Positions 43,161 through 51,683 of a DNA stretch of 64,000 nucleotides are shown here, piece by piece (position 1 is the first letter of the stretch; each line of letters starts with the position of its first letter). The stretch lies in NCBI RefSeq assembly GCF_003932845.1, contig NZ_RQZH01000002.1, positions 62,001 to 126,000 of the forward strand, in the 5' to 3' direction. Source of the stretch: Prevotella sp. OH937_COT-195 (lineage in GTDB: Bacteria; Bacteroidota; Bacteroidia; Bacteroidales; Bacteroidaceae). The translations under genes and the position numbers were made by a program. The notes below the pieces were generated by a model. It had not been told where the DNA came from. It saw nothing but the letters and a program-made list of their open reading frames with translations, and did not search any database.

Positions 43161-43915
43161 CAGTGCAGCCGTTTTATATTTTGTATGGAAAAGAAACTCT
43201 CTTGCATAGATGCGACAAGGGTATATTCGGTGATTTCAAGAATACTTTTGTGTCCCTTTTTGTTTGCGGGTGTGATTTCAATCAGCATTGGTACCTTGTG
43301 ACCGTTGAATGTCTTCACATTTCTCATAACGCAACTCCTCATTAATTTTCCGGTATCGTCATAATATTCTATTCTCCTTTCAACGAAATCTTTCGTACTT
43401 ATCCATGAGATGATTTTTCCCCATACCATCCTGCTGTTAGGTTTGGGTGTGAGTTGTACTTTGTAACATATCTCACCATCAAATGTTTCTTTACCCAATA
43501 ATTTATGAGTAAAATCGTCAATGAATGAAACATATTTCAGAATATCGTCCGTTGTAAAATCACTTCCCATCCATGATTGATTGGATGCCGATGCAGAAAT
43601 TTTTATTGTACGTCCTATGGAAGGTTGCCAGTTCCAAAGATTATTTCCTCTTTTCAGAAAAGCCAATCCTTTTTCTTTTACGGGAGCAGTTATTAATACC
43701 AATGTCATGTCTCGTGTCTTAACCCAAGTCTTGATACCGACAACTCTTTTCCAAGTAGGGCGCAGAATTGTCATCTTGCCTTGACTCTTGAACGATTGCA
43801 GATCACGGTTCTTGTGTGTTTTCTCTATGATTTGGTATGCAGAGAGCGACTGTGAATGTGCAGACAGGGTAAAGCAGAATACAAGCAGTGACAGAATAAG
43901 TTTTTTTACTTTCAT
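43160..43915 (-). CDS. LolA-like periplasmic protein (PF17131-type, outer membrane lipoprotein-sorting-like)
   Basis: 251 residues from ATG 43915 (MKVKKLILSLLVFCFTLSAHSQ signal peptide); an earlier ATG at 44005 would add 30 non-signal residues. The mature part follows the LolA-like curved sheet: YQIIEKTHKNRDLQSFKSQG, RGNNLWNWQPSIGRTIKIS, and the SWMGSDFTTDDILKY motif. These proteins carry acylated or lipidic cargo across the periplasm. It is the first gene of the transporter cluster and overlaps the first permease start. No lipoprotein Cys is present. Confidence 0.85.
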   Translation of the reverse strand: MKVKKLILSLLVFCFTLSAHSQSLSAYQIIEKTHKNRDLQSFKSQGKMTILRPTWKRVVGIKTWVKTRDMTLVLITAPVKEKGLAFLKRGNNLWNWQPSIGRTIKISASASNQSWMGSDFTTDDILKYVSFIDDFTHKLLGKETFDGEICYKVQLTPKPNSRMVWGKIISWISTKDFVERRIEYYDDTGKLMRSCVMRNVKTFNGHKVPMLIEITPANKKGHKSILEITEYTLVASMQESFFSIQNIKRLH

Positions 43916-43971
43916 AAAAAAAGTATATATATAATTAAGGTGAAACCTCCGCCATATCTCCAACTTTATTG

Positions 43972-44032
43972 ACAAATAAAGGTCTGTTCTCACAAAATCT
44001 TTCATTTAATAAGAGAACAGACCTTTATTTGT
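43972..44032 (-). terminator. Perfect 20-bp inverted repeat between the barrel gene and the LolA-like operon
   Basis: ACAAATAAAGGTCTGTTCTC (43972-43991) is exactly complementary to 44013-44032, with a 21-nt loop. It lies 17 nt past the stop of the 44049 gene and ~57 nt before the LolA-like start. Without a strong U-tract it may be a terminator, an attenuator that lets some transcription into the operon, or an RNA-processing site. Confidence 0.6.
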
Positions 44033-44048
44033 TCACGGGGTAAAGGGT

Positions 44049-44711
44049 TTAGAAATAAACCACCGCACCAAGAAGCATATTGTTTCCGTCAACATCAAGA
44101 CCAAATCGTGATATAGATATATCGTTGTCTTTAACTGACAAGTGTTGGTATCCAAGCGAACCTATTTTCGCAAGAAGTTTCACGTTTTTGCTTACGTTTA
44201 AAGCCACACCGGGTTTTACCCCGAATTCTATGGCTGTTACGTCATAATCTTCGTCTCCTCCGAGAGATCTGATCTTCTGACCGAAAGTAATTGCGTTCAG
44301 ACCAACCACTCCGTCAAAGAAAAATTCGAAAGCTCCGTTCCTGTAAACCGTATAGCGGAGATAAGGAGCCACGCGCAGACATTTGATGTTCACTAAATCA
44401 TTGTCCGCACTAATATCTGCGGCCGTACTCAATAACGCATTTCCAAAAGCCTTAATGTCGGTAACATCAAATGAGCCGAAAGCTGCATAACCTTTAACAT
44501 AGCCGGTACTTATACCGAATGCGAGATCATCACTATACTGATAACCGACTTCCGGCAGAATTTTGAACGAAGAACCGCTTAAATCGTCACTACCTTCACC
44601 TAAGGAAAGTTTACTATTGGTAAAACCGAAAGAACCTCCGACATAAAACTGTGCATGACCTTGAGTTATACCCAAACCAATCATTGTCAAAATAACTACC
44701 AACTTTTTCAT
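44049..44711 (-). CDS. Outer-membrane beta-barrel protein (OprW/opacity-like)
   Basis: 220 residues with a signal peptide (MKKLVVILTMIGLGITQGHA). Eight or so strands follow, e.g. QFYVGGSFGFTNSKLSLGEG, VGYQYSDDLAFGISTGYV, and the terminal strand NMLLGAVVYF. This is the 8-stranded outer_membrane_beta-barrel type seen in many Bacteroidota surface proteins. It is upstream of the LolA/ABC cluster and divergent from the AraC regulator gene; whether it belongs to that system is unclear. Confidence 0.8.
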   Translation of the reverse strand: MKKLVVILTMIGLGITQGHAQFYVGGSFGFTNSKLSLGEGSDDLSGSSFKILPEVGYQYSDDLAFGISTGYVKGYAAFGSFDVTDIKAFGNALLSTAADISADNDLVNIKCLRVAPYLRYTVYRNGAFEFFFDGVVGLNAITFGQKIRSLGGDEDYDVTAIEFGVKPGVALNVSKNVKLLAKIGSLGYQHLSVKDNDISISRFGLDVDGNNMLLGAVVYF

Positions 44712-44866
44712 AATTCTTATTTTTAAATGTTTAACGATTAAAGTAAATAAAATGTAATTTGTTGTTTAAAACTAGTATTTGTTTTAACAAAATTATAAAA
44801 AACTAAAAATAAAACCAACCCTTTAGAGTTAAAAAACGTGAATAATCAAAGACGCAATCTCTATTG

Positions 44867-44902
44867 CTCTTAAATCGTAAATTTTGACTCTCAAATCGTA
44901 AA
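44867..44902. promoter_or_regulatory. Two direct repeats spaced by two helical turns (candidate AraC operator)
   Basis: CTCTTAAATCGTAAA (44867-44881) and CTCTCAAATCGTAAA (44888-44902) start 21 bp apart and differ at one base. AraC-family proteins bind such direct half-sites on one face of the helix. They lie in the divergent gap between the barrel gene and the AraC regulator gene. Confidence 0.5.
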
Positions 44903-45069
44903 AAACACTTACAATTGGGCTCCATAAATTAAAATTGTAAAGTTGACAGGCTATTTACGAGTATAAAGTGGTTGTTGAAAAAGTAATATGGAGGAAGTGA
45001 TAATTGAACGAAATGAAGTTTTGGAACGAAAAGAAACTTCGGAATGATAGCAGATGTTTTTGTCATTTT

Positions 45070-45102
45070 TTGCAGACTTTTCAAGAAAATGCTTTATCTT
45101 TG
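45070..45102 (+). promoter_or_regulatory. Promoter of the AraC regulator gene
   Basis: TATCTTTG (45095-45102) has a TTTGC-like -33 at 45069-45073, ~21 bp upstream. It lies downstream of ATG 45004 and 42 nt upstream of ATG 45145, which is why the later start was chosen. Confidence 0.65.
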
Positions 45103-45144
45103 CAATGCTTTTCAAAAAAAACTTTAGAGGAATCAGTCTTATTT

Positions 45145-46323
45145 ATGATTAACACTTTTTTTTCAATCTTGCCATTGACAATAAGTATTGGTTGGCTTGT
45201 TGCTTTCACGGCAAGATATAGAAAAATTTATTATGCACAAAGATTGCTTGTGTTGTTTTTCTTTTTATGTAGCATTCTCTATGTTGCACATGCCGTTTAT
45301 TTCAACTATCAATACTCTTTGTTTGCTCGTATAGAGGCTGTTTATGCGTTTTGTACTTTGGCCGGCTATCCTCTTTATTACCTTTACATTTCAAATCTTA
45401 CAGATGAGAAGCCGTCTGCATGGCACAATTTTTTAGTATTGTTGCCATCGGCGATATTATCTGTTGTGGCAATGTTTCTTTATGTTCTCATGGACGAAGA
45501 AACACGTTGCTGTTTTGTCATACACGAGTTTTATACTCACGAACCCCACGGGCATGATTTGTCATGGGTGGTTAAAGCGCAGATATACAGGGTGTATGTT
45601 ATGAAAGTGCTGTATGTTTTGCAAGTTATTCCGGCATGTTATTTCGGTTATAAGAAACTGAAACGTTTTGACGAGCAGATTCGCAATTTCTATACTGACA
45701 CGGATGAGAAGACATTGTGGCCGGTAAGAGTATTACTGGTAACATTACTGATATTTGCTTGTGTTTCCGTAACCGCCAATTTTCTCGGCAGAGAGTTCTT
45801 CATAAAAGAATGGTGGATGATTTGTATTCCTTCCATTCTGTTCAGCATATTACTTTTTTCTGTGGGATTTGTTGGTTACAGGCAGAGGTTTACCGCTGCC
45901 GACTACTATAAAGAACTAAGGGAAGCAGATGAAAGAGAAAGACAAAAAGGGCAGGGCAATAAGGTAAAAATGAATGATGACACCAAAGAATTGCTCAAAG
46001 CTCAAATCTTTGATTTGATGGAGAATCAAGAAATATTCAGACAGCAGAATTTCTCTTTGTCAGATTTCGTTGTCCGTCTTGGAAGTAATCGTTCCTATGT
46101 TTCCAATTACATAAACAACGAATTGCATCTTTCTTTTTCTGACTTCATAAATCAGTATCGTGTAAGTCATGCACAAATTCTCATGAAGGATTATGGCAAC
46201 AGTCTTACGTTGTCGGAAATTTGGAAACAATCCGGTTTTTCGAGTGAAAGTTCTTTTTACAGGATATTCAAAAGAATGGTCGGCATAACTCCGCTTGCTT
46301 GGAAAAAACAATGCAAGAAATGA
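45145..46323 (+). CDS. Membrane-anchored AraC-family transcriptional regulator
   Basis: 392 residues from ATG 45145. Residues ~1-250 contain about seven hydrophobic helices (INTFFSILPLTISIGWLVAF; LLVLFFFLCSILYVAHAVYF; FACVSVTANFLGREFF). Residues ~285-390 are an AraC DNA-binding domain: the first helix-turn-helix in FSLSDFVVRLGSNRSYVSNYI and the second in SEIWKQSGFSSESSFYRIFKRMVGITPL. A membrane-bound AraC protein probably senses an envelope signal and binds DNA from the membrane. The divergent LolA/ABC cluster and the direct repeats at 44867 are obvious targets. Confidence 0.88.
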   Translation: MINTFFSILPLTISIGWLVAFTARYRKIYYAQRLLVLFFFLCSILYVAHAVYFNYQYSLFARIEAVYAFCTLAGYPLYYLYISNLTDEKPSAWHNFLVLLPSAILSVVAMFLYVLMDEETRCCFVIHEFYTHEPHGHDLSWVVKAQIYRVYVMKVLYVLQVIPACYFGYKKLKRFDEQIRNFYTDTDEKTLWPVRVLLVTLLIFACVSVTANFLGREFFIKEWWMICIPSILFSILLFSVGFVGYRQRFTAADYYKELREADERERQKGQGNKVKMNDDTKELLKAQIFDLMENQEIFRQQNFSLSDFVVRLGSNRSYVSNYINNELHLSFSDFINQYRVSHAQILMKDYGNSLTLSEIWKQSGFSSESSFYRIFKRMVGITPLAWKKQCKK

Positions 46324-46430
46324 ATGTGTACAAATATGACAATGGATGTTTCACGGGTTGAAATTTCTGCAAAACCAATCTCGCCACAAACGCCATGACT
46401 GATGATTATAAGTTACTTTCTTAATTTTAA

Positions 46431-46623
46431 CCCAAATCGGTCATTAGAACCCTCAACCGATTTTGTTCGATTGTTGAGCAGATGTGCAGCCGTTTCATCG
46501 AAGGCGTAGCGGGCTGCGTCGGGATGAAACGGCTGCGCAGATGTCAGCAAGCGGGCTAAAGCAGTTGGGAAGCGTAAAGGCAATGGCAAATCTAAGCAAA
46601 TGCGGTCTAATGACAGATTTGGG
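46431..46623 (+). mobile_element. MITE-like element, copy C (193 bp)
   Basis: Starts CCCAAATCGGTCATTAGAAC and ends ...TCTAATGACAGATTTGGG. It is collinear with the reverse complement of copy A (18665-18857), about 183/193 identical by eye. Both flanks read TTTAA (46426-46430 and 46624-46628), a possible 5-bp target-site duplication. No open frame is supported. It lies in the 670-bp gap after the AraC gene. Confidence 0.75.
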
Positions 46624-46756
46624 TTTAATATTAAGATTTGGTTTTGCAGAGTTTTTTAAAAAAACTGCAAGATGTCATCTGTATATATTTTTATTGACAC
46701 ACGTTCTGTTACAAATTGATAAAGAGCATTTTTATTATTAGATGGGAACTGTTTGG

Positions 46757-46842
46757 CAATTTCGGCTAAATTGGTGAGTAAAACCGCCGAAATTGGTCGG
46801 CAAATTCGGCGAAATTGCACTACGATCAAGCACAAACAATAT
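46757..46842 (-). repeat. 86-bp intergenic CAATTTCGGC repeat, minus orientation
   Basis: The reverse complement of this block matches 31607-31692 at ~78 of 86 positions with no gap, including the upstream TTGTTTGTG segment that lies outside the palindromic units. Ends were set where the match fades. It lies between copy C of the MITE-like element and the promoter at 46898. Confidence 0.75.
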
Positions 46843-46872
46843 GACGGTTGGGGGTAAGAAATGGCATAAATA

Positions 46873-46905
46873 GTTTGATACCTCGGCAAAAATCAGTTAC
46901 TTTTG
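46873..46905 (+). promoter_or_regulatory. Orphan Bacteroidota promoter with no gene downstream
   Basis: TACTTTTG (46898-46905) with TTTG at 46873-46876 is a good -33/-7 pair with ~21-bp spacing. The next plus-strand protein gene I accept is ~9.9 kb away, so the transcript would be a small RNA, an antisense RNA over the acyltransferase gene, or the relic of a lost gene. Confidence 0.5.
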
Positions 46906-46997
46906 CAGAGGTATCGGGTGGCATTTATGTTAGTAACATGTCCTGTCATTTCATTATATGTTTTCTTTCAGGGTAGGTTATAACTGTCGATTTGGGG

Positions 46998-47759
46998 TTA
47001 TTGGTCGGGATTGGCCACATATCCTTGGTATTCAGGTACGAGTGCAGACATTATTGCGTCATAACTCTTTTCCATTGCATTGTTGATGTTATCGGCTCCA
47101 CTTCCTATCGGGTCTATCGGTTTGTGAATGGTGAGCGACAGGCGATGCCAGCGAACGAAATGCCAGTCTTTGGTACGTGGCATTATGTTGAAAGAACCGT
47201 TTATGGTAATGGGAGCCACCGGCAGTCCCAACTCGTCGGCAAGCATGAATGCGCCTCGCCTGAATTTTCCCATGTGACCGGTGAATGTTCGTGCCCCTTC
47301 GGGGAAAACCACCACACTTGTACCGTGTCGCAGTATGTCGCGAGCCTTGTCGTAGGTTTGTTTTATCTTGCTCGGTCCGCTCTTGTCAACAAAAATTTGG
47401 TTGCTCTTGGCGCAGGCATAACCCACGAACGGCATCTTTTTCAGTTGCCGTTTCATCATCCATTTGAAGTTACGACACAGATATCCGAAAATAATGAATA
47501 TGTCGAACGAACCTTGATGGTTCGAAACGAAAACGTAACTCTGTCCTTTTTTAAGGTTTTCGCGTCCCTCCACTTTCACCGGAATTAACAGTGTCCACAG
47601 AACGAATCGTCCCCACCACTTGCCCGGATAATATCCCCAATATTCGGCATTGCCCACCATTGTTCCGACGATCACGATAATGGCGGTAACGATTGTTGAT
47701 ACAATCAACAGTGGTATGAAGACCAAAATCTGATAGATGCAGTATAATATATGTAGCAT
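46998..47759 (-). CDS. 1-acyl-sn-glycerol-3-phosphate acyltransferase (PlsC-like)
   Basis: 253 residues with an N-terminal membrane segment (~8-30). The acyltransferase motifs are SNHQGSFDIF (HX4D, ~residue 77), the GPSKIKQTYD region, and VVFPEGARTFTG (~152), with PVAPITINGSF afterwards. It makes phosphatidic acid from lysophosphatidate in membrane lipid synthesis. It lies 19 nt after the glycosyltransferase gene in an envelope operon with LptD. Confidence 0.9.
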   Translation of the reverse strand: MLHILYCIYQILVFIPLLIVSTIVTAIIVIVGTMVGNAEYWGYYPGKWWGRFVLWTLLIPVKVEGRENLKKGQSYVFVSNHQGSFDIFIIFGYLCRNFKWMMKRQLKKMPFVGYACAKSNQIFVDKSGPSKIKQTYDKARDILRHGTSVVVFPEGARTFTGHMGKFRRGAFMLADELGLPVAPITINGSFNIMPRTKDWHFVRWHRLSLTIHKPIDPIGSGADNINNAMEKSYDAIMSALVPEYQGYVANPDQ

Positions 47760-47778
47760 GTCGTTGTTCTCGTAAGTT

Positions 47779-48537
47779 TCAATTCTTTGGTAGTGGCGGA
47801 TATTTCCTTGTCCAACCGTCCCATCTCAGTCTCATTACTCCGAAGAAAGCCTCGCCGAATATGCCTCCGCTCATCTTTGATACCCCCTCTCTGCGGTTCA
47901 CGAAAATTACCGGAACTTCCTTTATTCGGAATCCGATTTTGTGGGCGGTGTATTTCATTTCTATCTGAAAGCCGTAACCTTTGAATCGTATTTTGTCGAG
48001 TTCTATTGTTTCAAGCACTCTGCGTTTGTAACATTTGAAGCCTGCGGTGGTATCGTGAACGTTGAATCCTGTCACGATACGCACATATTTCGATGCGAAA
48101 TAACTCATCAAAACACGTCCGATCGGCCAGTTTACGACATTCACACCGCTGATGTATCGCGAGCCGATGGCGAGGTCGTAGCCTTCATCGGCACATGCAC
48201 TGTAAAGGCGTGGCAAATCCTTTGGGTCGTGACTGAAATCGGCGTCCATTTCGAAGACATATTCGTATCTGTGTTCTATTGCCCATTTGAATCCTGTGAT
48301 GTATGCGGTTCCCAGTCCGAGTTTGCCCGTGCGTTCTATAATGAACAGTCTTCCTGCGAACTCGTTCTCAATCAGTGAGTTTACTATCGCCGCCGTGCCG
48401 TCCGGCGAGCCGTCGTCTATGACAAGTATATGGAACACTTTGTCAAGGTCGGCAACTGCCCTTATTATTTTCTCAATGTTCTCTTTCTCATTGTAAGTTG
48501 GAATGATAACGATGCTGTCACTTGTTGTTGTTTCCAT
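47779..48537 (-). CDS. Polyprenol-phosphate mannosyltransferase-like family 2 glycosyltransferase
   Basis: 252 residues, soluble DPM1-like GT2. Motifs: IIPTYNEKENIEKIIRAV (~11-28), LVIDDGSPDGTAAIV (~38), EMDADFSHDPKDLP (~95, DxD-like) and SRYISGVNVVNWP. The later HDTTAGFKCYKRRVLETI matches DPM/GtrB transferases that load a sugar onto a polyprenyl phosphate carrier. The sugar is not predictable. It lies upstream of plsC and 65 nt downstream of lptD. Confidence 0.88.
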   Translation of the reverse strand: METTTSDSIVIIPTYNEKENIEKIIRAVADLDKVFHILVIDDGSPDGTAAIVNSLIENEFAGRLFIIERTGKLGLGTAYITGFKWAIEHRYEYVFEMDADFSHDPKDLPRLYSACADEGYDLAIGSRYISGVNVVNWPIGRVLMSYFASKYVRIVTGFNVHDTTAGFKCYKRRVLETIELDKIRFKGYGFQIEMKYTAHKIGFRIKEVPVIFVNRREGVSKMSGGIFGEAFFGVMRLRWDGWTRKYPPLPKN

Positions 48538-48602
48538 ATCATTTTTTTTATTGATGAGTTCAAGACTGTTCTTTTTCAGTTTGTAGTATGTTTATCTTTT
48601 TG

Positions 48603-51404
48603 TCAATACCATTGCACTGCATTTGAATATCCCGAGCGTTTGTCATATTTCAGTGCATCGGTGAGCGTTGCGGCATTGCATCTGAACGTGAAATTGTAAC
48701 TTGCGTATGGTGTGAGAACCACCGAACACGACATGTTGAAACAATGCAGGTCGCGAGATAGCGATGCCGTGGTCATGCTTATTTTGTGTGCCTCGAAATC
48801 GTATCCGCTTGCGAAACTGATGTTCCATCCGTCGCTTATGCGCACATTTCCGCTAAGGTTCAGTGTCTGTGTGAACTTATACGGGTAGCGCATTGTTTTG
48901 GTATTGAACTTGCCGGCGGTATTTTCGCTCATGGTTATGCCGTAGCCAATGGTGAGTGACCATGGCATCGAGAATGCCATGTATCCGTCGGTGTCGGTCT
49001 CTGCCTTTCCTGCGTTCTTCTTTTTTGCCCCGCGTTTGCCTCGTTCCATGTCATCGTCAATGTTGCTCTCGATGTCGGTGTCTGTTTCTTCTTCGTTTTC
49101 CTGCGAATCTTGTTCGTTGTCATCTCCTCCTCCGAAAAGTTTCTTGAGTTTCTCGGGAGTCAGCGTGAACGAGAAATTTTGTGACATGCCTTGGAAGCGT
49201 CCGAAGCGTCCGTATCCCCATTCGGTATGGTTGCCGACATACGGGCGTCCGTCTTTGTCGAGTTCGTATGCGTATGTTGCGAAGCGCGCGTTGACGTTGA
49301 ACGTGTAGTTTTTCCACCATTTCAATCGTACGTTCATGCCGAGGTCGCTCCAAGGTTTTTCCTTTGCCGCCATGTTGTACGACATGTTGAGACTTAAGTC
49401 GTCTATGATGCTGAGTTTTTTATATCCCGTACTGTCTTTGTCGGAACGTACTTTCATCTCGATGTTGTTGCCCAATGATAAAGAAATGCTCCCCATCTTT
49501 CCTTTTCCCGGTACGCCGAATACGTTGTTTTGGAAAGGTGAATACTCCACGAGCGACACGTTTCCGTTGGCATCGGTCTTCTGATATGTCTTGTAATATC
49601 CGTAGCGCGAAGCACTGAAATCGGGCGAATAACTGAAACTTACGGTAGGAGTGAATACATGTCGCACCGCCACTATCTTGTCACCGAATATCTTTTTCGA
49701 TGGTACGAACATACCGTATAATTTTGTAGATGCACTGATGCTGAAATTCCAGTTGTACAGGTTGCTGAAAGCGTTTACGGTGTCGCATACTTCCCTCTGC
49801 GCCAGATTGTCCCACGAACGCATTATCTTGTTGGTGTACATTCGGTCGGTTATGTGCAACGAAGGGTTTAAGTTGATATAGTCGAATAGTGTGAAACTGC
49901 CTTGTATGGGAATGCTGTGATTCATTCCGTTGCGCCAGTCTTTCATCAGGTTCGAGTGCAGCAGTCTGTTCTCTTTGGTCGAAATTGAGTTGCGCAACTG
50001 TCCCGTGTAACTCATCGATATTTTCTCGTACCACCGCTCTTTGCCCGCGGCGTGTTTCCGCTTGAATGGATAGAAACGAGAAATGGATATGTTGAGGTCG
50101 GGCAATGTCATGTCAATCATGGAGTCACGCATGTTTTGGTTGATGTTCATCGTACTGCTCAACGACATGCCTATGCTTGAAAATGTCGTGCTCCAACTTA
50201 CCGATGATGTACGCGTGCTCTGTGTCATGCTTTGGGGGTTATATATCGAGTTGAGATTGTTGCGTTCGAAACTTGATGTCGCGAAATTGACGCTTGCCGA
50301 CAGATTGCTGAAAGGATTCGCTTTCGGGTTTTGTCTGTGGTTCCACTGTATCTTGAAACTTTCTTGCTCGATGAAATCGGGTGTGCCTTTGTCTCCGTTC
50401 TTAGTGTCTTGATAACTGACGAAAATCGAGCCACTGTACTTGTATCGCTTGTTGTAGTTTGATGCCGCGCTGATACCCCACGAGCCTTTTGTGTAAATCT
50501 CACCAAGCAGTTTTAAGTCCCATTTGTCGTTTATGGCAAAGTAGTATCCGCCATCGCGGAGGTAAAAACCGCGTGCTTTCTCGTCGCCGTAGGATGGCAT
50601 TATGAAACCGCTCGAATATTTCTTTGAGAATGGGAAGAAACCGTATGGTATGGCAAGTGGCAGCGGCACGTCGCACACCACGAGATGAGCCGGTCCGAAC
50701 ACCACGTCTTTTCCCGGACGAACCTTTGCTCTCGAGAGTGCTATATAAAAATCGGGGTGTTCTTCGTCGCACGTTGTATATCGTCCGTGTTCTATATATA
50801 TCACACCCGTGGAGTCGTGCTTTGAGTGTTCGCTTCTTAGGAAACCGTCTTCTTGTTGCGAATATACATTGCTCACAAATCCCTTTCTTGTCTTGAAATT
50901 GAACGACATTTGTTCGCTCTCATACTTGTCGGCTCCCATTTTGAATACCGGCTTTCCTTCTAATTCTCCGGTAGTATCTACAACACCGTTGGCATGTATC
51001 GTGTTGCTGTCCATGTTGACATAAACCCTCTCTCCTGCAAGATCCATGTTGGAATACTTAACTTCTGCCGAGCCGTACAAGTGGGCAGTGCGCGTGTTTG
51101 CGTAATATACGAGGGAGTCTTTTGCCGAGTATTTCACCGGCGCATCTATGCCGTTGGATTTTCGTCGGTTGATGCTGTCGAGGCGTATTGAGTCGTCTAC
51201 GATTTTGTTGTGCATCATTATTGCGAGACGCAGCGAGTCTGTTTCGGCGGTATCGGTGTTTGTCGTGTCCGATATTACGTTTCCCACGGATAATGTGTCG
51301 CCTCGCAATGCTTTCTTCACACCCTTGAACATGACCACGTTTGTGTCTGCCATCATAAAAATGAAAGCACCGAGTAACAGAAATATCAACGTGTTCTTTC
51401 TCAT
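48603..51404 (-). CDS. lptD: LPS-assembly protein LptD (OstA-like, Bacteroidota form)
   Basis: 933 residues with an N-terminal signal/anchor (MRKNTLIFLLLGAFIFMM). An OstA-like beta-jellyroll lies at ~90-200 (SLVYYANTRTAHLYGSAEVKY; VYVNMDSNTIHANGVVDTTG). The LptD barrel runs to the C-terminus, with LVVCDVPLPLAIPYGFFPF at ~245. An acidic, Asp/Glu-rich periplasmic insert (residues ~760-800, QDSQENEEETDTDIES) interrupts the barrel. LptD inserts LPS into the outer leaflet. The -7 box at 51422 sits 18 nt upstream. Confidence 0.88.
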   Translation of the reverse strand: MRKNTLIFLLLGAFIFMMADTNVVMFKGVKKALRGDTLSVGNVISDTTNTDTAETDSLRLAIMMHNKIVDDSIRLDSINRRKSNGIDAPVKYSAKDSLVYYANTRTAHLYGSAEVKYSNMDLAGERVYVNMDSNTIHANGVVDTTGELEGKPVFKMGADKYESEQMSFNFKTRKGFVSNVYSQQEDGFLRSEHSKHDSTGVIYIEHGRYTTCDEEHPDFYIALSRAKVRPGKDVVFGPAHLVVCDVPLPLAIPYGFFPFSKKYSSGFIMPSYGDEKARGFYLRDGGYYFAINDKWDLKLLGEIYTKGSWGISAASNYNKRYKYSGSIFVSYQDTKNGDKGTPDFIEQESFKIQWNHRQNPKANPFSNLSASVNFATSSFERNNLNSIYNPQSMTQSTRTSSVSWSTTFSSIGMSLSSTMNINQNMRDSMIDMTLPDLNISISRFYPFKRKHAAGKERWYEKISMSYTGQLRNSISTKENRLLHSNLMKDWRNGMNHSIPIQGSFTLFDYINLNPSLHITDRMYTNKIMRSWDNLAQREVCDTVNAFSNLYNWNFSISASTKLYGMFVPSKKIFGDKIVAVRHVFTPTVSFSYSPDFSASRYGYYKTYQKTDANGNVSLVEYSPFQNNVFGVPGKGKMGSISLSLGNNIEMKVRSDKDSTGYKKLSIIDDLSLNMSYNMAAKEKPWSDLGMNVRLKWWKNYTFNVNARFATYAYELDKDGRPYVGNHTEWGYGRFGRFQGMSQNFSFTLTPEKLKKLFGGGDDNEQDSQENEEETDTDIESNIDDDMERGKRGAKKKNAGKAETDTDGYMAFSMPWSLTIGYGITMSENTAGKFNTKTMRYPYKFTQTLNLSGNVRISDGWNISFASGYDFEAHKISMTTASLSRDLHCFNMSCSVVLTPYASYNFTFRCNAATLTDALKYDKRSGYSNAVQWY

Positions 51405-51421
51405 CAGAGTGTATTTGCCTG

Positions 51422-51429
51422 CAAAGTTA
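51422..51429 (-). promoter_or_regulatory. -7 box of the lptD-GT2-plsC operon
   Basis: TAACTTTG on the minus strand (plus CAAAGTTA), 18 nt before the lptD start. Confidence 0.6.
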
Positions 51430-51588
51430 CAACTTATTTTTTATTATTATACATGCTTTGCGTTGTTTTTCATGGTTAAAAAAACAAGAATAAACGAGTA
51501 TGTTTTTGTACTTCGATTTTGAGTCTTGGGGGCATTGTAAGATTGAGAAGTTGTTTTTGAATATATAACGGTTTGCTACTCGGCATAT

Positions 51589-51634
51589 AATAACCGCCAT
51601 TAAACGTAACCCATATCGTTTAATGGCGGTTATT
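51589..51634 (-). terminator. Hairpin after the 51684 lipoprotein gene
   Basis: AATAACCGCCATTAAACG (51589-51606) and its exact complement (51617-51634) form a perfect 18-bp stem with a 10-nt loop, 50 nt past the stop on the minus strand. The U-tract is weak. Confidence 0.6.
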
Positions 51635-51683
51635 GCATGTTAAGAGTTATGCGGTGTCTTATTTATTGCAAAAGTCTTGATTG

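Noticed and set aside
45004..45144. Upstream start for the AraC regulator
   Set aside because: The promoter at 45095-45102 falls downstream of ATG 45004, and the hydrophobic domain begins after 45145.
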